Of a stretch of 35,656 nt of DNA, positions 15,086-23,786 are shown piece after piece. The notes beneath the pieces are model-generated. The model saw nothing but the letters and a program-made list of their open reading frames with translations, was not told the origin of the DNA and did not search any database. The position numbers and the translations under genes are program-made. Position 1 is the stretch's first letter, and each line of letters begins with the position of its first letter. This DNA comes from Bacilli bacterium (GTDB lineage: Bacteria; Bacillota_I; Bacilli_A; RFN20; CAG-288): assembly GCA_017470005.1 (NCBI GenBank), contig JAFUFH010000048.1, positions 1 through 35,656 of the forward strand, written 5' to 3'.

Positions 15086-16693
15086 TTAAGCTTGAATTAA
15101 GATTAAGATTCCGTTGTTGAATTCGCCGTTTTCGTAGGCGAGCTCTAAATAGACGTTCAAGTTTTTGAAGGTTTCGGTGGAGATAGAATAACCGATCATG
15201 TGATAAGAGCCATCAAATTCATAATTGGCATTATCAATCTTGGTGAAACCTTCTTGTGCTAAAAGATCTCCATAGGCGCTAAGTTGAGCGACAGCGGTGT
15301 CTCTACTATCGCAAGAAGCATCGATTCTATCATAAGCGTCATAGACATGACTTCCATAATTGTGATTGGCGGTAGCGGTGTAATCGACAAAGACCATATT
15401 CTGAATCTTGCTTTCGTCGAAGTTGAAGTCAGGGAAGAGAGGAGTTTTATCTTCTTTTTGGAATTGAGAGTTCATGTAGAGATTGATATTGCTTTGACCA
15501 TAGATGGTAGCAGGATAGACGAAGGTTCCCGCAAAGATTTGGAACATGCCGTTTTGAAGTCTTTGATAGTCGCTAGAAGTTTTGGCGGGCATCCAGAAGT
15601 CTACTTGGACTTGATAAACCATCTTGGGAGAGTAATCGGTAGCTTCTTGCTTGATTTTCTCATAGATGAAGATAGGATAACCTTCTTCTTTTCCAGTAGG
15701 ATCGGAATATTCTTCCGAATAGATCCAACCGTTCTCTTCTAAGAGTTTTCCGTATTCTTCGCTTTTATCTCCAGCTCCATAATCTAAGATTTGGAAGTCG
15801 GTGCATTCTTTCTTGCTGTTAAATGCTCCACCGGATTCATAAGCGAAAGTGAATCCATCAAAGAAAGGAAGAACTTCGCCACAAGCCTGTGTCATCATTT
15901 TCTCTTCTTCTTTGGTGAAAGCAGTAGGAGCGACTAAGATGGTTGGGTTTTCTAAATAAGCGTCAACCTCTTCGCTCTCTGTCGCAGTGATTTCTCCTAA
16001 AGTGAAGGAGAAGGAATAAGAATCTACCGTGGTATCATAAGGAACAACACTAGCGGAGATTTTTACTTTCTCGGTGACAGAATCACTGATCTCTAAGATA
16101 CAGTTTTCCACTTTATCTTTTTTGGTTCTACCAGCGACAGTCCCCTTCTTTAATGTGTAACCAGCAAAGGAAGCCAAAAGAGATTGTAAATCCCAGTCGG
16201 TCGTGGTGTATTGTCTATTTCCAAGTTCTGTCCAAGCGTCAACACCAAAAGAGACAAGACGGCTAGGAGAGGGCATATAGTCTACCGGTCTATAGTCTTT
16301 GTTGGTAGAGATGAGAGTTCCTAACTCTAATTTTCCATCGACAATATCATAAGAGAATAAGCCTTGGTCTAAGTTTCTGATAAGACCATAATCGGTTCCT
16401 TCTGCATAATCGATAAACATCGCTTCATGGGAATAGTAATACATATCTCTATAGTCTTCACAATAGAGAGTGGCATTATCTAAAGCTAAATCATCAAATA
16501 ATTTTTCGATCTCACTCTTCTTGGTAGTGGTAGTAGTTTCTTCACTAGTGGTATCACTGGTGATTTTAGAATCTTTGCTATCTTGAGTGGTGGTTTCTTC
16601 TACTGGAGTTGTAGTATCACTTGCACTTGTAGCGGGTGTGCAAGAGAACAGGAAGAGAGCGGGTAAGAAGAATAAATATTTTCTTTGTTTCAT
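15086..16693 (-). CDS. Lipoprotein with Thr/Ser-rich linker
   Basis: The start at 16693 has AGGAGG 7 nt upstream and gives an intact lipoprotein signal: MKQRKYLFFLPALFLFSC, Cys at residue 18. Residues 19-55 are a Thr/Ser/Asp/Glu-rich low-complexity linker. The remaining 480 residues form no domain I recognise; they are acidic, rich in Tyr and Phe, and contain two similarly spaced blocks (DFQILDYGAGDKSEEYGKLL near 265 and DAYDRIDASCDSRD near 470) that might be repeats. It should be anchored on the outer face of the membrane. No function is proposed. The AT-rich 200-bp gap to the divergent hydrolase carries both promoters. Confidence 0.75.
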   Translation of the reverse strand: MKQRKYLFFLPALFLFSCTPATSASDTTTPVEETTTQDSKDSKITSDTTSEETTTTTKKSEIEKLFDDLALDNATLYCEDYRDMYYYSHEAMFIDYAEGTDYGLIRNLDQGLFSYDIVDGKLELGTLISTNKDYRPVDYMPSPSRLVSFGVDAWTELGNRQYTTTDWDLQSLLASFAGYTLKKGTVAGRTKKDKVENCILEISDSVTEKVKISASVVPYDTTVDSYSFSFTLGEITATESEEVDAYLENPTILVAPTAFTKEEEKMMTQACGEVLPFFDGFTFAYESGGAFNSKKECTDFQILDYGAGDKSEEYGKLLEENGWIYSEEYSDPTGKEEGYPIFIYEKIKQEATDYSPKMVYQVQVDFWMPAKTSSDYQRLQNGMFQIFAGTFVYPATIYGQSNINLYMNSQFQKEDKTPLFPDFNFDESKIQNMVFVDYTATANHNYGSHVYDAYDRIDASCDSRDTAVAQLSAYGDLLAQEGFTKIDNANYEFDGSYHMIGYSISTETFKNLNVYLELAYENGEFNNGILILIQA

Positions 16694-16891
16694 AGGATTA
16701 CCTCCTGGATGGATAAAGTCTATCAAAAAACGAAAAAAATGCAAGTTTTAATAAAATATATTTATAATATATACAAAAAATATGTGTCATTTCATATAAA
16801 TGGATTCATTTGTAAGAAAAGAGAAGAAGAGAAGCGAGATTCATTTGGAAAAAGAAGGCTTTTCTTATATGATAATGAGGAGGAAAGTTCC

Positions 16892-17920
16892 ATGGGTAAA
16901 TTTGCAAAATTCTTACTTTCAGTCGTCATCATCGGTGGCATCATCGGCGGTCCTATTGGCGTCAATTATTTCTTGACAGAACAAGAAAGAAAACAACCCG
17001 TTTCTTATGGTCAAAAATTGGATGTCGACAAAAAGAAGATGAATGTGGTGGTCTCTGGAGAAGGTGAGGAAACGATTGTTCTTTATCCTAACACCTTTTT
17101 ACCTTCCCCTTATTACTATTATCTCCCTTTGACTACTCTTTTGAATGAAAACGGTTATAAAACCGTTGTCATAGAACCTTTCGGATATGGAGGTTCTGCC
17201 TCTTCTTCCTCCACTCGCAATGTTGAAAATGAAAGAGAAGAACTTCATGAATGTTTAGAAGTATTAGGTATCGATAAATTCACTCTTCTTGCGGATGATT
17301 TTGCTGGTATCATGACCATGTCTTATGTCAACACTTATCCAGAACAGATTGAAGCTTATGTCGGTTTAGATGCCATGGTACCCAAACTGAATTCTTATTA
17401 TGATTTTGTCTCTTCCTTAAAATTCTTCAATCCTCTTCATAAATTCTTTGAATTCTCCGGATGGAAAAGAATCGTCTCCTTGTTTAACACTTCTGCTTTA
17501 TATGAGTCCCCAAAGGATTACACTTATTCCGAACAAGATAAAAAAGATTATCGCAAGATGTGTTTAGATTATTATCTAACCGATAATCAAGTGCAAGAAG
17601 TAGAGAATGGAGTCAAAGGTTGTCAGGAATTAAAAGATCTATATATCCCTTGGACAATTCCTCACATTCATTTCCTTTCGAAAGCTTACGCTGCTTCCAT
17701 TCAAAATATGTTTGAAGCGGAAGGAAAGAAAGAAGTGACACTCACTATCGCTGGAGAAAGCTTTACCATCAAAGCAGAGGAAGCTTGGGAGAAGGCCCAC
17801 TATAATCCTCTCAATCCCAACAACAAAATTGAGATGATAGATTGTACACATCAGATGGCCTTATCTGGATATAAGAGCATCGTCAAGAGCTTCGTCGATT
17901 GGAAAAAATCCATTGTCTAA
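16892..17920 (+). CDS. Membrane-anchored alpha/beta hydrolase with altered nucleophile elbow
   Basis: The start at 16892 follows GAGGAGG by 7 nt; upstream in-frame codons are AT-rich and lack coding character. The 342-residue protein begins with a signal anchor (about 5-28), so the domain should lie outside the membrane. The fold is readable: TIVLYPNTFLPSP, VVIEPFGYGGSAS, then LLADDFAGIMTMSY where G-x-S-x-G normally sits, and IDCTHQMAL with the C-terminal His. The nucleophile position is Asp, not Ser, as in haloalkane dehalogenases and epoxide hydrolases, or the enzyme is inactive. Substrate unknown. Confidence 0.75.
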   Translation: MGKFAKFLLSVVIIGGIIGGPIGVNYFLTEQERKQPVSYGQKLDVDKKKMNVVVSGEGEETIVLYPNTFLPSPYYYYLPLTTLLNENGYKTVVIEPFGYGGSASSSSTRNVENEREELHECLEVLGIDKFTLLADDFAGIMTMSYVNTYPEQIEAYVGLDAMVPKLNSYYDFVSSLKFFNPLHKFFEFSGWKRIVSLFNTSALYESPKDYTYSEQDKKDYRKMCLDYYLTDNQVQEVENGVKGCQELKDLYIPWTIPHIHFLSKAYAASIQNMFEAEGKKEVTLTIAGESFTIKAEEAWEKAHYNPLNPNNKIEMIDCTHQMALSGYKSIVKSFVDWKKSIV

Positions 17921-18046
17921 CATCTTTGGTAACACTTACAAAAGAAAAGTGAAAAAAATAATATCATTTATTTTAAGAATGAATTATTATTATTAATATA
18001 ATAAAAATCAGTTTGTTTGATATAGTCGAATTAGGAGGGAGCTATT

Positions 18047-18511
18047 ATGTCAAAACCTATTAAAAGAAACAGAGAAAAAATCAATCGTATCAACTTCTTA
18101 AATTTAGGTGATGGTGTTTATTTAAACGAAGTCAGTGTAGGTCAACTTCATTTGATGAGAGAACAAGACGCCGTTGTCGGTGGTAAAGAATATGTTTACG
18201 AAGGAAAATTGAACAAGGGAGAAATTACTTTCATCGGTGGTGCTGATTTGAAGACCACTTTTGTGGAAAGAGATGGATTCAACCATGGTTATACCTTAGA
18301 AGGTGTCGCCAAAGAAATCTTCACCGGAGATGCCGCTTTAAACATCTACAATCCTGTTGAACACAGAACCTTTGTCTACACCAACTCTAGCGCTGCCTTA
18401 ACCTTTGTGGGAGATCCGGAAAAAGAATATCGTCTCTTCGTCCGTTTCTATGAGAACACTTATGGTGATAACAACAACCGTTGGGGTGTCATCTACGCCG
18501 AAGCTCTTTAA
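18047..18511 (+). CDS. Conserved-looking hypothetical protein, 154 residues
   Basis: I do not recognise a family. The product begins MSKPIKRNREKINRIN and then reads as a mostly beta protein with regularly spaced Gly (LGDGVYLNEVSVGQLHLM, GEITFIGGADLKTTF, LTFVGDPEKEYRLFV). It has no Cys, no signal peptide and no membrane segment. The ribosome site TAGGAGGGAG is strong and codon use favours the same codons as the ribosomal and glycolytic genes here, so expression is probably high. It stands alone between a TATAAT-bearing promoter region and a long terminator. Fold looks cupin- or jelly-roll-like, but this is only an impression. Confidence 0.75.
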   Translation: MSKPIKRNREKINRINFLNLGDGVYLNEVSVGQLHLMREQDAVVGGKEYVYEGKLNKGEITFIGGADLKTTFVERDGFNHGYTLEGVAKEIFTGDAALNIYNPVEHRTFVYTNSSAALTFVGDPEKEYRLFVRFYENTYGDNNNRWGVIYAEAL

Positions 18512-18540
18512 TTCATTTTTGTTCATTTAAGATTAAAAAT

Positions 18541-18586
18541 AGGTTACATAAGGACAATACCACTTTGTTCTTGTGTAACCTTTTTT
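18541..18586 (+). terminator. Terminator of the 154-residue protein gene
   Basis: Outer arms AGGTTACA (18541-18548) and TGTAACCT (18574-18581) with an inner GGACAA/TTGTTC stem are followed by six T. Confidence 0.9.
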
Positions 18587-18631
18587 CGTTGTTTTTTCAC
18601 TTGAATTTGTTTGATATCCATGAAGACGAAT

Positions 18632-18746
18632 TGCGATTTTATTCCTTTTTGGTAGCAAAACCATTGCGATTTTATTCCTTTTTTGTGTAAAAGTGACTGC
18701 GATTTTATTCCTTTTTGGTAGCAAAACCATTGCGATTTTATTCCTT
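18632..18746. repeat. Four-copy 33-bp-period array upstream of the second ATPase
   Basis: The 16-bp core TGCGATTTTATTCCTT starts at 18632, 18665, 18698 and 18731, exactly 33 bp apart each time. Units 1 and 3 are identical over all 33 bp; units 2 and 4 share only the core. The last core is 48 bp before the ATPase start and overlaps a possible -35 (TTGCGA, 18-bp spacer, TAGATT). The cores are not palindromic. There are no leader, spacer or Cas features of a CRISPR array. Confidence 0.95.
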
Positions 18747-18794
18747 CTGGATGTAGATTAATATTATCAAATTGCATTTGGGGGCTCTACAAGT

Positions 18795-20123
18795 ATGTTA
18801 AAAAGGAAAATTTTTGACCAATTAGTTGACTGGAAAAATGAGAGAAAGAAAAGTCGATTGAAGGAATGCCTAACTGTTTTAGGGGCTAGACAAGTAGGAA
18901 AAACGACATTAATAAGAACATTAAAAAATCATTATAAAACTTTTTTGGAAATAAATTTCGTTTCTGACCCAGATGCGAAAAGCCTTTTTGATGGTGTGAA
19001 AACAAAAGATGAAATCTATAAAAGATTGACTGCCTACTTTTCTAAAGAAATATTTGTACCTGGGGAGACTTTAGTTTTCCTTGATGAAATCCAAAAATGT
19101 GGGAACGCTAGAACATCTATTAAATTTATGGCGGAAGACTTTCGCTATGATGTCATCACTTCTGGATCACTTCTTGGATTAGAATACGGATGTGATGATG
19201 ATGTTGAAGTGTTAGAACCCGATTCTATCCCTGTGGGATACGAAAGAAAAATAATGATGCATTCTTTGGATTTTGAGGAGTTTTTATGGGCAATTGGAAT
19301 TAAAGAGGAATCTATAAAGTCGTTGAAGGACTTTTACGATAATAAAGAAAAAGTACCAAATGCTATCGGCGAAAAATATGAACAATTATTCCGGGAGTTT
19401 ATTGTCATTGGAGGCATGCCTGAAGTTGTGGATGTTTTCAGTAAATCTCAAGATTTTAGTAGAGCGTATAGAGTACAAGAAAAAATATTACAGGATTATG
19501 AAGATGATATTGCCAAGCATGCAAGGGGAACTAAAAAAATAAAAGTAAGATCCTGTTATGATTCTATTAAAAGGCAATTAGCGAAGGAGTTTAAAAAATT
19601 CCAGTTTTCCTATGTTGAGAAAGGGCAAACATCTAAAAAGTATGGTGGAAGTGTAAAATGGCTGATTGATTCGAGTTTAGTAAACCCTTGTTACAATGTT
19701 TATGAACCAAATATACCATTGATTGGAAATGAAAAAGAAAACGAATTTAAACTATATATTCATGATACGGGGTTATTATGCACAATGTATGGTGATGCCA
19801 CAAAGTATTTGATTTTAAACGGAAATTTAAAAGGGAATGTGAAAGGAGGCATTTACGAAAACGTTGTCGCAGAATGCTTGATAAAACAAGGATATACACT
19901 TCATTACTATCATCCAAGGGATAATCGAGAACTTGAGTTTTTGATAGAAAAAGGATTAGAAGTGATTCCGATAGAAGTAAAAGCAAATAACGATGCAACG
20001 GTATCATTAAAGGAGTTTATCCAGGAGTTTAAGCCTTCTATCGCGTACAAAATTACTGGTGGTAATTTAGGTTATATTGATCATAAATATACGATTCCGC
20101 ACTATATGATAATGTTTATATAA
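18795..20123 (+). CDS. AAA-family ATPase with DUF4143 C-terminal domain (second copy)
   Basis: The 442-residue protein has the same plan as the ATPase at 4699-6003: MLKRKIFDQLVDWKNE start, Walker A LGARQVGKTT (about 27-36), Walker B LVFLDEIQK, sensor-like DVITSGSLLG, the HSLDFEEFLWAIG block and FIVIGGMPEVVD. The C-terminal nuclease-fold signature is RELEFLIEKG...IPIEVKAN. The two are clearly homologous but strongly diverged, so this is not a recent duplication in place. No good SD sequence precedes the ATG (GGGGGCT only). The coding sequence is more AT-rich and uses more AAA, ATA and TTA than its neighbours, suggesting import. Its upstream region holds the four-unit array. Confidence 0.88.
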   Translation: MLKRKIFDQLVDWKNERKKSRLKECLTVLGARQVGKTTLIRTLKNHYKTFLEINFVSDPDAKSLFDGVKTKDEIYKRLTAYFSKEIFVPGETLVFLDEIQKCGNARTSIKFMAEDFRYDVITSGSLLGLEYGCDDDVEVLEPDSIPVGYERKIMMHSLDFEEFLWAIGIKEESIKSLKDFYDNKEKVPNAIGEKYEQLFREFIVIGGMPEVVDVFSKSQDFSRAYRVQEKILQDYEDDIAKHARGTKKIKVRSCYDSIKRQLAKEFKKFQFSYVEKGQTSKKYGGSVKWLIDSSLVNPCYNVYEPNIPLIGNEKENEFKLYIHDTGLLCTMYGDATKYLILNGNLKGNVKGGIYENVVAECLIKQGYTLHYYHPRDNRELEFLIEKGLEVIPIEVKANNDATVSLKEFIQEFKPSIAYKITGGNLGYIDHKYTIPHYMIMFI

Positions 20124-20135
20124 GTAAAAGGAATG

Positions 20136-21137
20136 TTAAATTGCTTTTAGATAATAATCAAAAGAGAGGTTTTTAAATTCTTCGATTTCTTCTTGAATTT
20201 CTTTACAAAGAACACTGACCCTTCCTTGTCCTTTTACATAAGGGTCAATAAATCTTTTCTTTGCTGGAATTTTAAAAGAGATAGAGGAAGAGGGAGTTTC
20301 TTCTTTCATCACTTGTTTTAAAGAACAGAAAGACTTCCAATCTTTTTTACTTTCTTCATCAGAACATAACTTTTCGATGAGAGTTTCTTCGTTTTGATAA
20401 AGGTCTTTTTCTTCTATGATATTTCTTTGTATGGCTCTCTTTAGAATTCTAGCTAGATATTCCATACCATATCGATCTTCATCCGCAACATAGATGCGAG
20501 AATTCTTTAACGTGAGATGCGCAAACTTGATTGCCAAAGGAAGAGAAGTAAACATCAATTCTTCTTCACCAAATTCATTTTGCCCAACAATTAAATCCTC
20601 ATACATCTCTTGAATCTCTTCTAAGGTAGCAAAAGAGTAATTCCAAAGATTGGATAAGGTGTATTCTAATCTATCTGCACTTAATTTTGGTGTGTCATTA
20701 TCCGCGATAGGGAAAAGGTGATAATCGGAAACATCTTTTGGTGTTAAAGATAATTTTTTTAATTCTGAAACAATGATGGAAGAGTTCTCAATGATCTCTT
20801 CTGTCTTTTCTTCTGTTGCTTCTTGTTTGATGTGATCCCCTTTTAAGAAATCGATGACATGAGCAAAGCAAGGGGTGGCGATATCATGGAAAAGACCCGA
20901 TAGAGCTTGTTTGTCATCCTTTGTAAAATGATAGATGATGCAAGCGACTCCAAAAGAATGTGTGAATCGAGAATATTCTTGAAACGAGGAATAGAACGGG
21001 AAAGAAGTGTATTCTAGCGCACAGTGCATTCCCACATGGTCAATACGTCTCATTTCTGGGCAATTTAAAAAGGGAAGCAAACATGCGGGAATCTCTTCAT
21101 GGTATATTTTCAAGATTTGAATCTGTTCTTTTCGCAT
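20136..21137 (-). CDS. HD-domain phosphohydrolase-like protein
   Basis: The 333-residue product carries an HD metal-binding domain in its N-terminal half: FTHSFGVACIIYHF supplies the first His, ALSGLFHDIATPCF the His-Asp pair, and later DNDTPKLSADRLEY the final Asp. This pattern is close to the YdhJ/SAMHD1-like branch of HD phosphohydrolases that act on nucleotides. Substrate not determined. The gene follows rarA by 14 nt and has no clear SD, so it is likely translated from the pnp-rarA transcript. It is convergent with the ATPase gene with only 12 bp between stops. Confidence 0.8.
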   Translation of the reverse strand: MRKEQIQILKIYHEEIPACLLPFLNCPEMRRIDHVGMHCALEYTSFPFYSSFQEYSRFTHSFGVACIIYHFTKDDKQALSGLFHDIATPCFAHVIDFLKGDHIKQEATEEKTEEIIENSSIIVSELKKLSLTPKDVSDYHLFPIADNDTPKLSADRLEYTLSNLWNYSFATLEEIQEMYEDLIVGQNEFGEEELMFTSLPLAIKFAHLTLKNSRIYVADEDRYGMEYLARILKRAIQRNIIEEKDLYQNEETLIEKLCSDEESKKDWKSFCSLKQVMKEETPSSSISFKIPAKKRFIDPYVKGQGRVSVLCKEIQEEIEEFKNLSFDYYLKAI

Positions 21138-21151
21138 AAAAGAAAATGAGA

Positions 21152-22432
21152 TTATTTTCCTTCTTTTTCTCGGATTTGACGCGCTCTTCTTTTCGCTTCA
21201 CGAATATTGGAAGTTCTTGGATAAGAGTGGTTCTTCCAATAATCATTTAAGTTCTGTTCGTATTTGTTGACTCTATCCATCTGATAGAAAGTCACTCCAT
21301 CTAATTCATCCGGGAGATATTCTAATAACTGCCAGACAAGAGGATCATCATAAGGATAACAATCCTCATCTTTCACTCCTGCTCTGGTAAGACGGAGATA
21401 ATCCTTTACTCTCAAAGGAGTATCATCGATATATTCACTAGCTTTCTCTACAGCAAGAGTTGCCGATTTCGACTTTGGAGAAAGAGCGAGGTCACAAACG
21501 GTAAAAGCCAAAGGGATACTAGCTTCTGGGAAACCGACTTCTCTTGCCACTTGTACCGCATGATAACAACGATCTACCGCTTGAGGATTGGCTAAACCGA
21601 TATCTTCATAAGCGGTGACCATCAAACGTCTTGCTAGGCCTTCTAAATCTCCGCTTTTAATCAACTTTGCTAAATAATATATCGCCGCATCCACTTCGCT
21701 TCCACGGATACTTTTTTGAAGAGCGGAAACGGTATCGTAATGTTCGTTTTCATCTTTGTCAGAAAGATAATTCGCCATCGGAGAAATCTCTTTGGCATCT
21801 TCTAAGGTGATGAGATGAGAAGAGGAAAAACTTAGCGCAATCGCTTCTAGTTGGTTGTACGCAAAACGCATATCTCCTGCGGAAATCTTAGAAAGATAAT
21901 CGATTGCTTCATCACTGAAGTTTCTTCTAGAATTTAAGCCTTTTGATGAGGTGAGAGCTCTCTTGAGTCCTAACTTGACTTCCTCGCTAGTTAAACTTTC
22001 TGTCTCTAACAAACGACAACGAGAACGGATGGCGGGGTTTAAGGAAATCAAAGGGTTAGCGGTTGTGCAACCGATGAGATAGAAGTCTCCGTTTTCTAAA
22101 TGAGGGAGAAGGATATCTTGTTTTCCTTTATCCATACGATGAATTTCATCGATGATGACAATGCTAGGTTCAAAACGGATAGCTTCACCAAAAGCGGCTT
22201 CCATTTTGGCTTTGTTATCTAAGACCGCGTTGAGCTGGATACAGTTGATACCATAAGTGTTGGCAAAAGCTCTAGCGATGGTGGTCTTTCCAGTACCAGG
22301 AGGGCCAAAGAAAATCATGGAAAGCAAAGCGTTGCTCTCTTTCAACTTGATCAAAAACGATTTAACCTTTTCTTGACCGATGACTTCATCAAGAGTCTCC
22401 GGTCTCATGCGAAGAGCAAGGGGCTTATCCAT
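21152..22432 (-). CDS. rarA: RarA/MgsA-family replication-associated AAA ATPase
   Basis: The 426-residue length and motifs match RarA: LALRMRPETLDEVIGQEK at the start, Walker A FFGPPGTGKTT (about 42-52), Walker B VIIDEIHRMDK, sensor 1 LIGCTTANP, and the arginine finger NPAIRSRC. The C-terminal tetramerisation region follows (SEVDAAIYYLAKLI, EDIGLANP). RarA acts at stalled replication forks and in recombination. Its start overlaps the end of the purine nucleoside phosphorylase gene by 8 nt, so the two are translationally coupled. Confidence 0.95.
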   Translation of the reverse strand: MDKPLALRMRPETLDEVIGQEKVKSFLIKLKESNALLSMIFFGPPGTGKTTIARAFANTYGINCIQLNAVLDNKAKMEAAFGEAIRFEPSIVIIDEIHRMDKGKQDILLPHLENGDFYLIGCTTANPLISLNPAIRSRCRLLETESLTSEEVKLGLKRALTSSKGLNSRRNFSDEAIDYLSKISAGDMRFAYNQLEAIALSFSSSHLITLEDAKEISPMANYLSDKDENEHYDTVSALQKSIRGSEVDAAIYYLAKLIKSGDLEGLARRLMVTAYEDIGLANPQAVDRCYHAVQVAREVGFPEASIPLAFTVCDLALSPKSKSATLAVEKASEYIDDTPLRVKDYLRLTRAGVKDEDCYPYDDPLVWQLLEYLPDELDGVTFYQMDRVNKYEQNLNDYWKNHSYPRTSNIREAKRRARQIREKEGK

Positions 22433-23270
22433 TCTTCTTTAATCTCTCCGCTTCCATTTCTACTTCTAACGCAAATAATTCATAGACATTCTTTTCCGAG
22501 GCGTTGGCTTGTTTTAAAACTTCTTCATCGCTAGGCATAGAACCAGCGATACCAGCAGCCATATTGGAAATGAGAGAGAATCCCATGACATATAATCCCA
22601 TTTGTTTTGCGACGATGGCTTCAATGACGGTAGACATACCCACCGCATTAGCACCGACAATCTGAGCGAGATGAATCTCTGCTTTGGTCTCATATTGAGG
22701 ACCAGAGAATTGCACATAGACACCTCTTTGAACAGGGATACCTCTCTCTCTAGCTCTATTGTAGAGGTAGTTGTTTTGTTCTTGTCCATAAAGAGGAGAC
22801 ATGCAAGGGAAACGATCCCCGAATTCATCGATATTATTTCCAATCAAAGGAGAAGGGACAAAGGAGGAGATATGATCATCGATGAGCATGCAATCTCCAG
22901 GGCGATAGGAAGGATCAAGAGCACCAGCGGCATTGGTGAGAATGATGGAACGAATTCCCATCATCTTCATCAAACGGATGGGAAGAGTGACTTCTTGAGG
23001 AGTATAACCCTCATACATATGGATTCTTCCTTGCATCAATACCATCGGCACCCCTTTGAAATAGCCGAAGACAAATTGTCCTTTGTGGGCTTTGTTGGTG
23101 GAGCAGGGCATCCCTTCAATCTCGGAATAAGGGATGATTGCTTTGATGTCGACTTTATTGACGACATTACCTAAACCGGAACCTAAAACAGCACCGATTA
23201 AGGGTTTGAAATCTGTTCTTTTTGCGATTTGCTCGTACATCTTAAGATAATCTTGATAGGTATAGTTCAT
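22425..23270 (-). CDS. Purine-nucleoside phosphorylase (trimeric type)
   Basis: The start is the ATG at 23270, 7 nt after AAAGGTG; a GTG 3 codons upstream lies inside that ribosome site. The 281-residue enzyme shows the trimeric PNP motifs: GAVLGSGLGNVV (phosphate loop), KAHKGQFVFG, RIHMYEGY, ILTNAAGAL, FSGPQYETKAEI, VGMSTVIEAIVA and FSLISNMAAG. It splits inosine and guanosine with phosphate to base and ribose-1-phosphate. Gene symbol could be punA/pupG by subfamily, not distinguishable here. It leads the pnp-rarA-HD operon and diverges from dtd. Confidence 0.92.
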   Translation of the reverse strand: MNYTYQDYLKMYEQIAKRTDFKPLIGAVLGSGLGNVVNKVDIKAIIPYSEIEGMPCSTNKAHKGQFVFGYFKGVPMVLMQGRIHMYEGYTPQEVTLPIRLMKMMGIRSIILTNAAGALDPSYRPGDCMLIDDHISSFVPSPLIGNNIDEFGDRFPCMSPLYGQEQNNYLYNRARERGIPVQRGVYVQFSGPQYETKAEIHLAQIVGANAVGMSTVIEAIVAKQMGLYVMGFSLISNMAAGIAGSMPSDEEVLKQANASEKNVYELFALEVEMEAERLKKNG

Positions 23271-23330
23271 ATTGTTCACCTTTTGGTATTAAATATTTTA
23301 TAATATTTAACATAGAAAGTTTAATATTAA

Positions 23331-23786
23331 ATGCGAATCTTAATTCAAGAATGCCTCAAGGCTAGTGTCACTATCGATGGCAAAGTTCATTCTTCTATTG
23401 ATCAAGGAGAAGTTCTTTTTGTCGGTTTCACCCAAGGAGATGATGAAAATATCATCGATAAAATGTTAGATAAGCTCTTTAAGCTTCGTATTTTTGAAGA
23501 TGAGAATGGTAAGACCAATCTAGATTTAGCCAAGCACGGTGGAAATATCTTAGCCATCTCTCAGTTCACTCTCTATGCCGATATGAGTCAAGGAAATCGT
23601 CCCTCCTTTGTCAAAGCTCTTCCTGCTAGTGAATCAGAGCCTTTATACAATGTCTTTTGCAAGAAGATAGCGGAAAGACTTCCCACGGTGCAATTCGGTG
23701 TGTTTGGCGCGGATATGAAAGTGAATCTCATCAATGATGGGCCTTTTACACTTTTGATGGATAGTAAGGAGTTGTTTGGAAAATGA
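23331..23786 (+). CDS. dtd: D-aminoacyl-tRNA deacylase
   Basis: The 151 residues are full length for Dtd. The two hallmark motifs are present: AISQFTLYAD (SQxxL, catalytic pocket) near residue 80 and NDGPFTLLMDSK in place of the usual N-x-G-P-V-T at the end. The variation V to F in the Gly-cis-Pro motif is mild. The enzyme removes D-amino acids, and glycine from tRNA-Ala, protecting translation. No SD sequence precedes the ATG, while TTTAAT lies 5 nt upstream, so it may be a leaderless message. It overlaps mnmA through ATGA. Confidence 0.93.
   Translation: MRILIQECLKASVTIDGKVHSSIDQGEVLFVGFTQGDDENIIDKMLDKLFKLRIFEDENGKTNLDLAKHGGNILAISQFTLYADMSQGNRPSFVKALPASESEPLYNVFCKKIAERLPTVQFGVFGADMKVNLINDGPFTLLMDSKELFGK

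Noticed and set aside
18632..18746. CRISPR array
   Set aside because: The period is 33 bp including the linker, two whole units are identical, and there are no unique spacers of normal length or cas genes.
18533..18777. Minus-strand open frames reading through the repeat array
   Set aside because: They only translate the 33-bp units (an 11-codon repeat because 33 is a multiple of 3), overlap a terminator, and have no ribosome binding site.
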